A stretch of 64,000 nucleotides of DNA from Azolla caroliniana (taxonomy: Eukaryota > Polypodiophyta): the NCBI GenBank assembly GCA_043228905.1, contig JBHGNT010000143.1, forward strand, positions 1 through 64,000, read 5' to 3'. Shown here piece by piece: positions 37,301-49,418 of this stretch. The number at the start of each line of letters is the position of its first letter. Position 1 is the first letter of the stretch. The position numbers and the translations under genes were made by a program. The notes beneath the pieces are model-generated. The model saw only the letters and a program-made list of their open reading frames with translations. It had not been told where the DNA came from and did not search any database.

Positions 37301-39487
37301 TTTCCATATCATAGGTAGCGTTGTTAGCTTCGATTCGCATGTTTGAACACAAGAATCCGATATCACACGAGCCAGGTATGAACATTTTAATTTACCTACT
37401 AGCTCTTGTCAACTACCTCCTCAAGTTTGCTATTTTCGTCATGTCTCTCGACCTGAGTTTCAAAATCTTGATTTTTTAATTCCATATCATAGGTAGTGTC
37501 GCCAGCTTCGAATCGCATGTTTGAACACAAGAATCCGATATCACACGAGCCAGGTATGAACATTTTAATTTTGTCAAGGGCTCCTCTCAACTCCCTCCTC
37601 AAGTTTGCTATTTTCGTCATGTCTCTCGACCTGAGTTTCAAAATCTTGATTTTTTAATTCCATATCATAGCTAGCGTTGTTAGCTTCGATTCGCATGTTT
37701 TAACACAAAAATCCGATATGACACGAGCCAGGTATGAACATTTTAATTTACCTACTACCTCTTCTCAACTCACTCCTCAAATTTGGTAATTTCGTCATGT
37801 CTCTCGACCTGAGTTTCAAAATCTTGATTTTTTAATTCCATATCATAGGTAGCGTCGCTAGCTTCGATTCACATGTTTGAACACAAAAATCCGATATCAC
37901 ACGAGCCAGGTATGAACATTTTAATTTACTCAAGGGCTCCTCTCAACTCCCTCCTCAAGTTTGCTATTTTCGTCATGTCTCTCGACCTGAGTTTCAAAAT
38001 CTTGATTTTTTAATTCTATATCATAGGTAGCGTTGTTAGCTTCGATTCGCATGTTTGAACACAAGAATCCGATATCACACGAGCCAGGTATGAACATTTT
38101 AATTTACTCAAGGGCTCCTCTCAACTCCCTCCTCAAGTTTGCTATTTTCGTCATGTCTCTCGACCTGAGTTTCAAAATCTTGTTTTTTTAATTCCATATC
38201 ATAGGTAGCGTTGTTAGCTTCGATTTGCATGATTGAACACAGAAATCCGATATCACACGAGCCAGGTATGAACATTTTCATTTACCTACTAGCTCTTCTC
38301 AACTCCCTCCTCAAGTTTGCTATTTTCGTCATGTCTCTCGACCTGAGTTTCAAAATCTTGATTTTTTAATTCCATATCATAGGTAGCGTCGCCAGCTTCG
38401 ATTCGCATGTTTGAACACAAAAATCCGATATCACACGAGCCAGGTATGAACATTTTAATTTACTCAAGGGCTCCTCTCAACTCCCTCCTCAAGTTTGCTA
38501 TTTTCGTCATGTCTCTCGACCTGAGTTTCAAAATCTTGATTTTTTAATTCCATATCATAGCTAGCGTTGCTAGCTTCGATTTGCATGGTTGAACACAAAA
38601 ATCCGATATCACACGAGCCAGGTATGAACATTTTAATTTACTCAAGGGCTCCTCTCAACTCCCTCCTCAAGTTTGCTATTTTCGTCATGTCTCTCGACCT
38701 GAGTTTGAAAATCTTGATTTTTTAATTCCATATCATAGGTAGCGTTGTTAGCTTCGATTCGCATGTTTGAACACAAGAATCCGATATCACACGAGCCAGG
38801 TATGAACATTTTAATTTACTCAAGGGCTCCTCTCAACTCCCTTCTCAAGTTTGCTATTTTCGTCATGTCTCTCGACCTGAGTTTCAAAATCTTGATTTTT
38901 TAATTCCATATCATAGCTAGCGTTGTTTGCTTCGATTTGCATGATTGAACACAAAAATACGATATCACACGAGCCCGGTATGAACATTTTAATTTACCTA
39001 CTAGCTCTTCTCAACTCCCTCCTCAAGTTTGCTATTTTCGTCATGTCTCTCGACCTGAGTTTCAAAATCTTGTTTTTTTAATTCCATATCATAGCTAGCG
39101 TTGTTAGCTTCGATTTGCATGATTGAACACAAAAATCCGATATCACACGAGCCAGGTATGAACATTTTAATTTACCTACTAGCTCTTCTCAACTCCCTCC
39201 TCAAGTTTGCTATTTTCGTCATGTCTCTCGACCTGAGTTTCAAAATCCTGATTTTTTAATTCCATATCATAGCTAGCGTTGCTAGCTTCGATTTGCATGG
39301 TTGAACAGAAAAATCCGATATCACACGAGCCAGGTATGAACATTTTAATTTACTCAAGGGCTCCTCTCAACTCCCTCCTCAAGTTTGCTATTTTCGTCAT
39401 GTCTCTCGACCTGAGTTTCAAAATCTTGATTTTTTAATTCCATATCATAGCTAGCGTTGTTTGCTTCGATTTGCATGATTGAACACA
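34301..39487. repeat. 29-monomer tandem duplication, copy 2
   Basis: Second copy of 29,139-34,325, nearly identical, with G at 37,408 as the one noticed change. Its last 1.3 kb also belongs to the 20-monomer block that matches 5,207-8,756. The near-identity means either a very recent unequal exchange or an assembly duplication; the one internal substitution favours a real event but does not prove it. Confidence 0.92.
37737..37914. repeat. Second copy of the divergent 'TTTGGTAATTTCG' monomer
   Basis: Exact 5,162-bp partner of 32,575-32,752, carried along by the 29-monomer duplication together with the neighbouring TTTTGTCAAGG and ATGTTTTAACAC variants. It is not an independent arrival. Confidence 0.85.
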
Positions 39488-41686
39488 AAAATCCGATATC
39501 ACACGAGCCAGGTATGAACATTTTAATTTACCTACTAGCTCTTCTCAACTCCCTCCTCAAGTTTGCTATTTTCGTCATGTCTCTCGACCTGAGTTTCAAA
39601 ATCTTGATTTTTTAATTCCATATCATAGCTAGCGTTGTTTGCTTCGATTTGCATGATTGAACACAAAAATCCGATATCACACGAGCCAGGTATGAACATT
39701 TTAATTTACCTACTAGCTCTTCTCAACTCCCTCCTCAAGTTTGCTATTTTCGTCATGTCTCTCGACCTGAGTTTCAAAATCTTGATTTTTTAATTCCATA
39801 TCATAGCTAGCGTTGTTTGCTTCGATTGGCATGATTGAACACAAAAATCCGATATCACACGAGCCCGGTATGAACATTTTAATTTACCTACTAGCTCTTC
39901 TCAACTCCCTCCTCAAGTTTGCTATTTTCGTCATGTCTCTCGACCTGAGTTTCAAAATCTTGATTTTTTAATTCCATATCATAGGTAGCGTTGTTAGCTT
40001 CGATTCGCATGTTTGAACACAAAAATCTGATATCACACGAGCTAGGTATGAACATTTTTATTTACCTACTAGCTCTTCTCAACTCAGTCCTCAAGTTTGC
40101 TATTTTCGTCATGTCTCTCGATCTGAGTTTCAAAATCTTGATTTTTTAATTCCATATCATAGCTAGCGTTGCTAGCTTCGATTTGCATGATTGAACACAA
40201 ACATCCGATATCACACGAGCCCGGTATGAACATTTTAATTTACCTACTAGCTCTTCTCAACTCCCTCCTCAGGTTTGCTATTTTCGTCATGTCTCTCGAC
40301 CTGAGTTTCAAAATCTTGTTTTTTTAATTCCATATCATAGGTAGCGTTGTTAGCTTCGATTTGCATGATTGAACACAGAAATCCGATATCACACGAGCCA
40401 GGTATGAACATTTTAATTTACCTACTAGCTCTTCTCAACTCCCTCCTCAAGTTTGCTATTTTCGTCATGTCTCTCGACCTGAGTTTCAAAATCTTGATTT
40501 TTTAATTCCATATCATAGCTAGCGTTGCTAGCTTCGATTTGCATGGTTGAACACAAAAATCCGATATCACACGAGCCAGGTATGAACATTTTAATTTACC
40601 TACTAGCTCTTCTCAACTCCCTCCTCAAGTTTGCTATTTTCGTCATGTCTCTCGACCTGAGTTTCAAAATCCTGATTTTTTAATTCCATATCATAGCTAG
40701 CGTTGCTAGCTTCGATTTGCATGGTTGAACACAAAAATCCGATATCACACGAGCCAGGTATGAACATTTTAATTTACCTACTAGCTCTTCTCAACTCCCT
40801 CCTCAAGTTTGCTATTTTCGTCATGTCTCTCGACCTGAGTTTCAAAATCCTGATTTTTTAATTCCATATCATAGCTAGCGTTGCTAGCTTCGATTTGCAT
40901 GGTTGAACACAAAAATCCGATATCACACGAGCCAGGTATGAACATTTTAATTTACCTACTAGCTCTTCTCAACTCCCTCCTCAAGTTTGCTATTTTCGTC
41001 ATGTCTCTCGACCTGAGTTTCAAAATCTTCTTTTTTTAATTCCATATCATAGCTAGCGTTGTTTGCTTCGATTTGCATGATTGAACACAAAAATCCGATA
41101 TCACACGAGCCAGGTATGAACATTTTAATTTACCTACTAGCTCTTCTCAACTCCCTCCTCAAGTTTGCTATTTTCGTCATGTCTCTCGACCTGAGTTTCA
41201 AAATCTTGATTTTTTAATTCCATATCATAGCTAGCGTTGTTTGCTTCGATTTGCATGATTGAACACAAAAATCCGATATCACACGAGCCAGGTATGAACA
41301 TTTTCATTTACCTACTAGCTCTTCTCAACTCCCTCCTCAAGTTTGCTATTTTCCTCATGTCTCTCGACCTGAGTTTCAAAATCTTGATTTTTTAATTCCA
41401 TATCATAGCTAGCGTTGCTAGCTTCGATTTGCATGATTGAACACAAAAATCCGATATCACACGAGCCAGGTATGAACATTTTAATTTACCTACTAGCTCT
41501 TCTCAACTCCCTCCTCAAGTTTGCTATTTTCGTCATGTCTCTCGACCTGAGTTTCAAAATCTTGATTTTTTAATTCCATATCATAGCTAGCGTTGTTTGC
41601 TTCGATTGGCATGATTGAACACAAAAATCCGATATCACACGAGCCCGGTATGAACATTTTAATTTACCTACTAGCTCTTCTCAACT
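38137..41686. repeat. 20-monomer block, distant copy of 5,207-8,756
   Basis: It matches base for base, apart from a few changes, at an offset of exactly 185 monomers. It lies across the end of the 29-mer duplication and the start of the 16-mer duplication, so it predates or was involved in both. The right end switches abruptly at 41,687 into the CAACTACCTCC / GGTAGTGTCGCCAGC monomer that is otherwise found near 32,250 and 37,410. Confidence 0.8.
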
Positions 41687-42153
41687 ACCTCCTCAAGTTT
41701 GCTATTTTCGTCATGTCTCTCGACCTGAGTTTCAAAATCTTGATTTTTTAATTCCATATCATAGGTAGTGTCGCCAGCTTCGAATCGCATGTTTGAACAC
41801 AAGAATCCGATATCACACGAGCCAGGTATGAACATTTTAATTTACTCAAGGGCTCCTCTCAACTCCCTCCTCAAGTTTGCTATTTTCGTCATGTCTCTCG
41901 ACCTGAGTTTCAAAATCTTGATTTTTTAATTCCATATCATAGCTAGCGTTGTTAGCTTAGATTCGCATGTTTTAACACAAAAATCCGATATCACACGAGC
42001 CAGGTATGAACATTTTAATTTACTCAAGGGCTCCTCTCAACTCCTTCCTCAAGTTTGCTATTTTCGTCATGTCTCTCGACCTGAGTTTCAAAATCTTGAT
42101 TTTTTAATTCCATATCATAGGTAGCGTTGTTAGCTTCGATTCGCATGTTTGAA

Positions 42154-42182
42154 CACAGGTCGAGATGACACGAGCCAGGTAT
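42154..42182. repeat. Length-variant monomer, -3 bp (CACAGGTCGAGATGAC)
   Basis: Here CACAGGTCGAGATGACACGAGCC replaces the usual longer tract with CACAAAAATCCGATATCAC, shortening the monomer by 3 bp and removing GATATC. It is the first length change in the window. The identical variant at 45,001 is its duplicate. AGGTCGAGATGAC resembles the reverse complement of a nearby monomer stretch only weakly, so I read it as a small replacement of unknown origin. Confidence 0.8.
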
Positions 42183-42351
42183 GAACATTTTAATTTACCT
42201 ACTACCTCTTCTCAACTCACTCCTCAAATTTGGTAATTTCGTCATGTCTCTCGACCTGAGTTTCAAATTCTTGATTTTTTAATTCCATATCATAGCTAGC
42301 GTTGTTAGCTTCGATTCGCATGTTTGACAACAAAACTCCGATATCACACGA

Positions 42352-42359
42352 GCCGCAGG
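42352..42359. repeat. GCCGCAGG +2-bp variant haplotype (4 copies in window)
   Basis: GAGCCGCAGGTATG in place of GAGCCAGGTATG adds 2 bp. It travels with TTTGACAACAAAACTCCG just upstream and CAAGGGCGCCTC just downstream. The haplotype occurs at 42,352, 45,199, 46,625 and 51,663. The first two are related by the 16-mer duplication, the last two by a separate 5,038-bp-offset duplication that also shares ACAAATATCCGATATG (46,425 and 51,463). Confidence 0.85.
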
Positions 42360-42503
42360 TATGAACATTTTAATTTACTCAAGGGCGCCTCTCAACTCAC
42401 TCCTCAAATTTGGTAATTTCGTCATGTCTCTCGACCTGAGTTTCAAAATCTTGATTTTTTAATTCCATATCATAGGTAGCGTTGTTAGCTTCGATTCGCA
42501 TGT

Positions 42504-45403
42504 TTGAACACAAAAATCCGATATCACACGAGCCAGGTATGAACATTTTAATTTACCTACTAGCTCTTCTCAACTCCCTCCTCAAGTTTGCTATTTTCGT
42601 CATGTCTCTCGACCTGAGTTTCAAAATCTTGATTTTTTAATTCCATATCATAGCTAGCGTTGTTTGCTTCGATTGGCATGATTGAACACAAAAATCCGAT
42701 ATCACACGAGCCCGGTATGAACATTTTAATTTACCTACTAGCTCTTCTCAACTCCCTCCTCAAGTTTGCTATTTTCGTCATGTCTCTCGACCTGAGTTTC
42801 AAAATCTTGATTTTTTAATTCCATATCATAGGTAGCGTTGTTAGCTTCGATTCGCATGTTTGAACACAAAAATCTGATATCACACGAGCTAGGTATGAAC
42901 ATTTTTATTTACCTACTAGCTCTTCTCAACTCAGTCCTCAAGTTTGCTATTTTCGTCATGTCTCTCGATCTGAGTTTCAAAATCTTGATTTTTTAATTCC
43001 ATATCATAGCTAGCGTTGCTAGCTTCGATTTGCATGATTGAACACAAACATCCGATATCACACGAGCCCGGTATGAACATTTTAATTTACCTACTAGCTC
43101 TTCTCAACTCCCTCCTCAGGTTTGCTATTTTCGTCATGTCTCTCGACCTGAGTTTCAAAATCTTGTTTTTTTAATTCCATATCATAGGTAGCGTTGTTAG
43201 CTTCGATTTGCATGATTGAACACAGAAATCCGATATCACACGAGCCAGGTATGAACATTTTAATTTACCTACTAGCTCTTCTCAACTCCCTCCTCAAGTT
43301 TGCTATTTTCGTCATGTCTCTCGACCTGAGTTTCAAAATCTTGATTTTTTAATTCCATATCATAGCTAGCGTTGCTAGCTTCGATTTGCATGGTTGAACA
43401 CAAAAATCCGATATCACACGAGCCAGGTATGAACATTTTAATTTACCTACTAGCTCTTCTCAACTCCCTCCTCAAGTTTGCTATTTTCGTCATGTCTCTC
43501 GACCTGAGTTTCAAAATCCTGATTTTTTAATTCCATATCATAGCTAGCGTTGCTAGCTTCGATTTGCATGGTTGAACACAAAAATCCGATATCACACGAG
43601 CCAGGTATGAACATTTTAATTTACCTACTAGCTCTTCTCAACTCCCTCCTCAAGTTTGCTATTTTCGTCATGTCTCTCGACCTGAGTTTCAAAATCCTGA
43701 TTTTTTAATTCCATATCATAGCTAGCGTTGCTAGCTTCGATTTGCATGGTTGAACACAAAAATCCGATATCACACGAGCCAGGTATGAACATTTTAATTT
43801 ACCTACTAGCTCTTCTCAACTCCCTCCTCAAGTTTGCTATTTTCGTCATGTCTCTCGACCTGAGTTTCAAAATCTTCTTTTTTTAATTCCATATCATAGC
43901 TAGCGTTGTTTGCTTCGATTTGCATGATTGAACACAAAAATCCGATATCACACGAGCCAGGTATGAACATTTTAATTTACCTACTAGCTCTTCTCAACTC
44001 CCTCCTCAAGTTTGCTATTTTCGTCATGTCTCTCGACCTGAGTTTCAAAATCTTGATTTTTTAATTCCATATCATAGCTAGCGTTGTTTGCTTCGATTTG
44101 CATGATTGAACACAAAAATCCGATATCACACGAGCCAGGTATGAACATTTTCATTTACCTACTAGCTCTTCTCAACTCCCTCCTCAAGTTTGCTATTTTC
44201 CTCATGTCTCTCGACCTGAGTTTCAAAATCTTGATTTTTTAATTCCATATCATAGCTAGCGTTGCTAGCTTCGATTTGCATGATTGAACACAAAAATCCG
44301 ATATCACACGAGCCAGGTATGAACATTTTAATTTACCTACTAGCTCTTCTCAACTCCCTCCTCAAGTTTGCTATTTTCGTCATGTCTCTCGACCTGAGTT
44401 TCAAAATCTTGATTTTTTAATTCCATATCATAGCTAGCGTTGTTTGCTTCGATTGGCATGATTGAACACAAAAATCCGATATCACACGAGCCCGGTATGA
44501 ACATTTTAATTTACCTACTAGCTCTTCTCAACTACCTCCTCAAGTTTGCTATTTTCGTCATGTCTCTCGACCTGAGTTTCAAAATCTTGATTTTTTAATT
44601 CCATATCATAGGTAGTGTCGCCAGCTTCGAATCGCATGTTTGAACACAAGAATCCGATATCACACGAGCCAGGTATGAACATTTTAATTTACTCAAGGGC
44701 TCCTCTCAACTCCCTCCTCAAGTTTGCTATTTTCGTCATGTCTCTCGACCTGAGTTTCAAAATCTTGATTTTTTAATTCCATATCATAGCTAGCGTTGTT
44801 AGCTTAGATTCGCATGTTTTAACACAAAAATCCGATATCACACGAGCCAGGTATGAACATTTTAATTTACTCAAGGGCTCCTCTCAACTCCTTCCTCAAG
44901 TTTGCTATTTTCGTCATGTCTCTCGACCTGAGTTTCAAAATCTTGATTTTTTAATTCCATATCATAGGTAGCGTTGTTAGCTTCGATTCGCATGTTTGAA
45001 CACAGGTCGAGATGACACGAGCCAGGTATGAACATTTTAATTTACCTACTACCTCTTCTCAACTCACTCCTCAAATTTGGTAATTTCGTCATGTCTCTCG
45101 ACCTGAGTTTCAAATTCTTGATTTTTTAATTCCATATCATAGCTAGCGTTGTTAGCTTCGATTCGCATGTTTGACAACAAAACTCCGATATCACACGAGC
45201 CGCAGGTATGAACATTTTAATTTACTCAAGGGCGCCTCTCAACTCACTCCTCAAATTTGGTAATTTCGTCATGTCTCTCGACCTGAGTTTCAAAATCTTG
45301 ATTTTTTAATTCCATATCATAGGTAGCGTTGTTAGCTTCGATTCGCATGTTTGAACACAAAAATCCGATATCACACGAGCCAGGTATGAACATTTTAATT
45401 TAC
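42504..45403. repeat. 16-monomer tandem duplication, copy 2
   Basis: Second copy of 39,657-42,556. Markers at the expected 2,847-bp distance include GATTGGCATG (39,824 and 42,671), the CTTC header (41,027 and 43,874), CACAGGTCGAG (42,154 and 45,001) and GCCGCAGG (42,352 and 45,199). After 45,403 the array no longer contains the ACCTACTAGCTCTTC / GCTAGCGTTGTTTGC monomers typical of the first domain. Confidence 0.9.
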
Positions 45404-46667
45404 TCAAGGGCTCTTCTCAACTCCCTCCTCAAGTTTGCTATTGTGGTCATGTCTCTGGACTTGACTTTAAAAAACTTCATTTTTTAATTCCATATCATAG
45501 GTAGCGTTGTTAGCTTCGATTCGCATGTTTGAACACAAAAATCTGATATCACACGAGCCCGATATGAACATTTTAATTTACTCAAGGGCTCCTCCCAAAT
45601 CACTCCTCAAATTTGGTAATTTCGTCACATCTCTCGACCTGAGTTTCAAAATCTTGATTTTTTAATTCCATATCATAGCTAGCGTTGCTAGCTTCGATTT
45701 GCATGTTTGAACACAAAAATCCGATATCACACGGGCCAGGTATGAACATTTTAATTTACCCAAGGGCTCCTCTCAACTCCCTCCTCAAGTTTGCTATTTT
45801 CGTCATGTCTCTCGACCTGAGTTTCAAAATCTTGATTTTTTAATTCCATATCATAGGAAGCGTTGTTAGCTTCAATTTGCATGTTTGAACACAAAAATCC
45901 GATATCACACGAGCCAGGTATGAACATTTTAATTTACTCAAGGGCTCTTCTCAACTCCCTCCTCAAGTTTGCTATTTTCATCATGTCTCTCGACCTGAGT
46001 TTCAAAATCTTGATTTTTTAATTCCATATCATAGGTAGCGTTGTTAGCTTCGATTGGCATGTTTGAACACAAAAATCCGATATCACACGAGCCAGGTATG
46101 AACATTTTAATTTACTCAAGGGCTCTTCTCAACTCCCTCCTCAAGTTTGCTATTTTCATCATGTCTCTCGACCTGAGTTTCAAAATCTTGATTTTTTAAT
46201 TCCATATCATAGGTAGCATTGTTAGCTTCGATTTGCATGTTTGAACACAAAAATCCGATATCACACGAGCCCGATATGAACATTTTAATTTACTCAAGGG
46301 CTCCTCTCAACTCCCTCCTCAAGTTTGCTATTTTCGTCATGTCTCTCGACCTGAGTTTCAAAATCTTGATTTTTTTATTCCATATCATAGGTAGCGTTGT
46401 TAGCTTTGATTCGCATGTTTGAACACAAATATCCGATATGACACGAGCCAGGTATGAACATTTTAATTTACCTACTACCTCTTCTCAACTCACTCCTCAA
46501 ATTTGGTAATTTCGTCATGTCTCTCGACCTGAGTTTCAAATTCTTGATTTTTTAATTCCATATCATAGCTAGCGTTGTTAGCTTCGATTCGCATGTTTGA
46601 CAACAAAACTCCGATATCACACGAGCCGCAGGTATGAACATTTTAATTTACTCAAGGGCGCCTCTCA

Positions 46668-47055
46668 ACTCACTCCTCAAATTTGGTAATTTCGTCATGT
46701 CTCTCGACATGAGTTTCAAAATGTTGATTTTTTAATTCCATATCATAGCTAGCGTTGTTAGCTTCGATTCCCATGTTTGAACACAAAAATCGGATATCAC
46801 ACGAGCCAGGTATGAACATTTTAATTGACCTACTAGCTCTTCTCAACTCCTTCCTCAAGTTTGCTATTTTCGTCATGTCTCTCGACATGAGTTTCAAAAT
46901 GTTGATTTTTTAATTCCATATCATAGCTAGCGTTGTTAGCTTCGATTCCCATGTTCGAACACAAAAATCGGATATCACACGAGCCAGCTATGAACATTTT
47001 AATTGACCTACTAGCTCTTCTCAACTCCTTCCTCAAGTTTGCTATTTTCGTCATG
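46668..47055. repeat. Single-monomer tandem duplication (ATCGGATATC type)
   Basis: Two consecutive monomers share CGACATGAGTTTCAAAATG, GATTCCCATG, ATCGGATATCAC and TTAATTGACCTAC in the same combination, 178 bp apart, differing by a few bases (for example ATGTTTGAAC versus ATGTTCGAAC near 46,955). The same type recurs near 47,420, 49,200, 49,860, 50,570 and 52,100, so it is a distinct subfamily private to the second domain. Confidence 0.75.
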
Positions 47056-49302
47056 TCTCTCGACCTGAGTTTCAAAATCTTGATTTTTTAATTCCATATC
47101 ATAGGTAGCGTTGTTAGCTTCGATTCGCATGTTTGAACACAAAAATCCGATATGACACGAGCCAGGTATGAACATTTTAATTTACCTACTACCTCTTCTC
47201 AACTCACTCCTCAAATTTGGTAATTTCGTCATGTCTCTCGACCTGAGTTTAAAAATCTTGTTTTTTTAATTCCATATCATAGGTAGCGTTGTTAGCTTCG
47301 ATTTGCATGTTTGAACACAAAAATCCGATATCACACGAGCCCGATATGAACATTTTAATTTACTCAAGGGCTCCTCTCAAATCACTCCTCAAATTTGGTA
47401 ATTTCGTCACATCTCTCGACATGAGTTTCAAAATGTTGATTTTTTAATTCCATATCATAGCTAGCGTTGTTAGCTTCGATTCCCATGTTTGAACACAAAA
47501 ATCGGATATCACACGAGCCAGCTATGAACAGTTTAATTGACCTACTAGCTCTTCTCAACTCCTTCCTCAAGTTTGCTATTTTCGTCATGTCTCTCGAGCT
47601 GAGTTTCAAAATCTTGATTTTTTAATTCCATATCATAGGTAGCGTTGTTAGCTTCGATTTGCATGTTTGAACACAAAAAGCCGATATCACACGAGCCAGG
47701 TATGAACATTTTAATTTACCTACTACCTCTTCTCAACTCACTCCTCAAATTTGGTAATTTCGTCATGTCTCTCGACCTGAGTTTCAAAATCTTGATTTTT
47801 TAATTCCATCTCATATCTAGCGTTGTTAGCTTCGATTTGCATGTTTGAACACAAAAATCCGATATCACAAGAGCCAGGTATGAACATTTTAATTTACTCA
47901 AGGGCTCCTCTCAACTCCCTCCTCAAGTTTGCTATTTTCGTCATGTCTCCTGACCTGAGTTTCAAAATCTTGATTTTTTAATTCCATATCATAGGTAGCG
48001 TTGTTAGCTTCGATTCGCATGTTTGAACACAAAAATCCGATATGACACGAGCCAGGTATGAACATTTTAATTTACTCAAGGGCTCCTCTCAACTCCTTCC
48101 TCAAGTTTGCTATTTTCGTCATGTCTCTCGACCTGAGTTTCAAAATCTTGATTTTTTAATTCCATATCATAGGTAGCGTTGTTAGCTTCGATTCGCATGT
48201 TTGAACACAAAAATCCGATATCACACGAGCCCGATATGAACATTTTAATTTACTCAAGGGCTCCTCTCAAATCACTCCTCAAATTTGGTAATTTCGTCAC
48301 ATCTCTCGACCTGAGTTTCAAAATCTTGATTTTTTAATTCCATCTTATAGCTAGCGTTGTTAGCTTCGATTTGCATGTTTGAACACAAAAATCCGATATC
48401 ACAGGAGCCAGGTATGAACATTTTAATTTACTCAAGGGCTCCTCTCAACTCACTCCTCAAATTAGGTAATTTCGTCATGTCTCTGGACTTGAGTTTTAAA
48501 ATCTTGATTTTTTAATTCCATCTCATAGCTAGCGTTGTTAGCTTCGATTTGCATGTTTGAACACAAAAATCCGATATCACACGAGCCCGATATGAACATT
48601 TTAATTTACTCAACGGCTCCTCTCAAATCACTCCTCAAATTTGGTAATTTCGTCATGTCTCTCGACCAGAGTTTCAAATTCTTGATTTTTTAATTCCATA
48701 TCATAGGTAGCGTTGTTAGCTTCGATTCGCATGTTTGACAACAAAAATCCGATATCACACGAGCCAGGTATGAACATTTTAATTTACTCAAGGGCTCCTC
48801 TCAACTCCTTCCGCAAGTTTGCTATTTTCGTCATGTCTCTCGACCTGAGTTTCAAAATCTTGATTTTTTAATTCCATATCATAGGTAGCGTTGTTAGCTT
48901 CGATTCGCATGTTTGAACACAAAAATCCGATATCACACGAGCTAGGTATGAACATTTTAATTTACTCAAGGGCTCCTCTCAACTCCGTCCTCAAGTTTGC
49001 TATTTTCGTCATGTCTCTCGACCTGAGTTTCAAAATCTTGATTTTTTAATTCCATATCATAGGTAGCGTTGTTAGCTTCGATTCGCATGTTTGAACACAA
49101 AAATCCGATATCACACGAGCCCGATATGAACATTTTAATTTACTCAAGGGATCCTCTCAAATCACTCCTCAAATTTGGTAATTTCGTCACATCTCTCGAC
49201 ATGAGTTTCAAAATGTTGATTTTTTAATTCCATATCATAGCTAGCGTTGTTAGCTTCGATTCCCATGTTTGAACACAAAAATCGGATATCACACGAGCCA
49301 GG

Positions 49303-49418
49303 TATGAACATTTTAATTGACCTACTAGCTCTTCTCAACTCCTTCCTCAAGTTTGCTATTTTCGTCATGTCTCTCGACCCATGTTTGAACACAAAAATCC
49401 GATATCACACGAGCCAGG
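49303..49418. repeat. Truncated monomer, 116 bp (62-bp internal deletion), copy 1
   Basis: Anchor spacing falls from 178 to 116 bp. TCTCTCGACC is joined directly to CATGTTTGAAC at about 49,379, removing the T-run, CCATATCATA and the dyad region. Both deletion ends carry CC (CGACC and the GATTCCCATG form of the downstream side), so a 2-bp microhomology could have mediated the loss. Confidence 0.88.

Larger units (their letters stand above)
1..42153. repeat. Regular domain: exact 178-bp phase, HOR-organised
   Basis: Between anchors 175 and 42005 there are exactly 235 x 178 bp, and I saw no compensating indels, so variation is almost purely by substitution. Monomers are dominated by the subtype starting TTTACCTACTAGCTCTTC and the subtype TTTACTCAAGGGCTCCTC. 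Diagnostic substitutions recur in fixed order, which defines the higher-order repeats listed separately. The first shortened monomer, at about 42,154, closes the domain. Low indel load together with near-identical HOR copies is the pattern expected of a recently homogenised array. Confidence 0.9.
39657..42556. repeat. 16-monomer tandem duplication, copy 1
   Basis: It matches 42,504-45,403 at an offset of 2,847 bp (16 x 178 minus 1). The minus 1 comes from a 3-bp shorter monomer at 42,154 and a 2-bp longer one at 42,352. Bounds are set by 39,656 A versus 42,503 T and by 42,557 C versus 45,404 T. The 53 bp at 42,504-42,556 are common to both ends and hold the crossover point. I saw no internal difference. 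The unit joins HOR-A/C-type monomers (left) to domain-II-type monomers (right), so the domain border itself was duplicated. Confidence 0.9.

Noticed and set aside
29139-39487. Assembly artefact as the explanation of the near-identical 5,162-bp copies
   Set aside because: It cannot be excluded. However, the copies differ at 32,246/37,408, and the junction is a phase-correct chimera between different monomer subtypes, as real unequal exchange would produce, so the repeat is reported as real with this caveat.
46951-46965. RNA polymerase III B-box-like TGTTCGAACAC
   Set aside because: Only one monomer has it, through a T to C change; there is no matching A box at proper distance and no cloverleaf, so no tRNA or SINE is supported.
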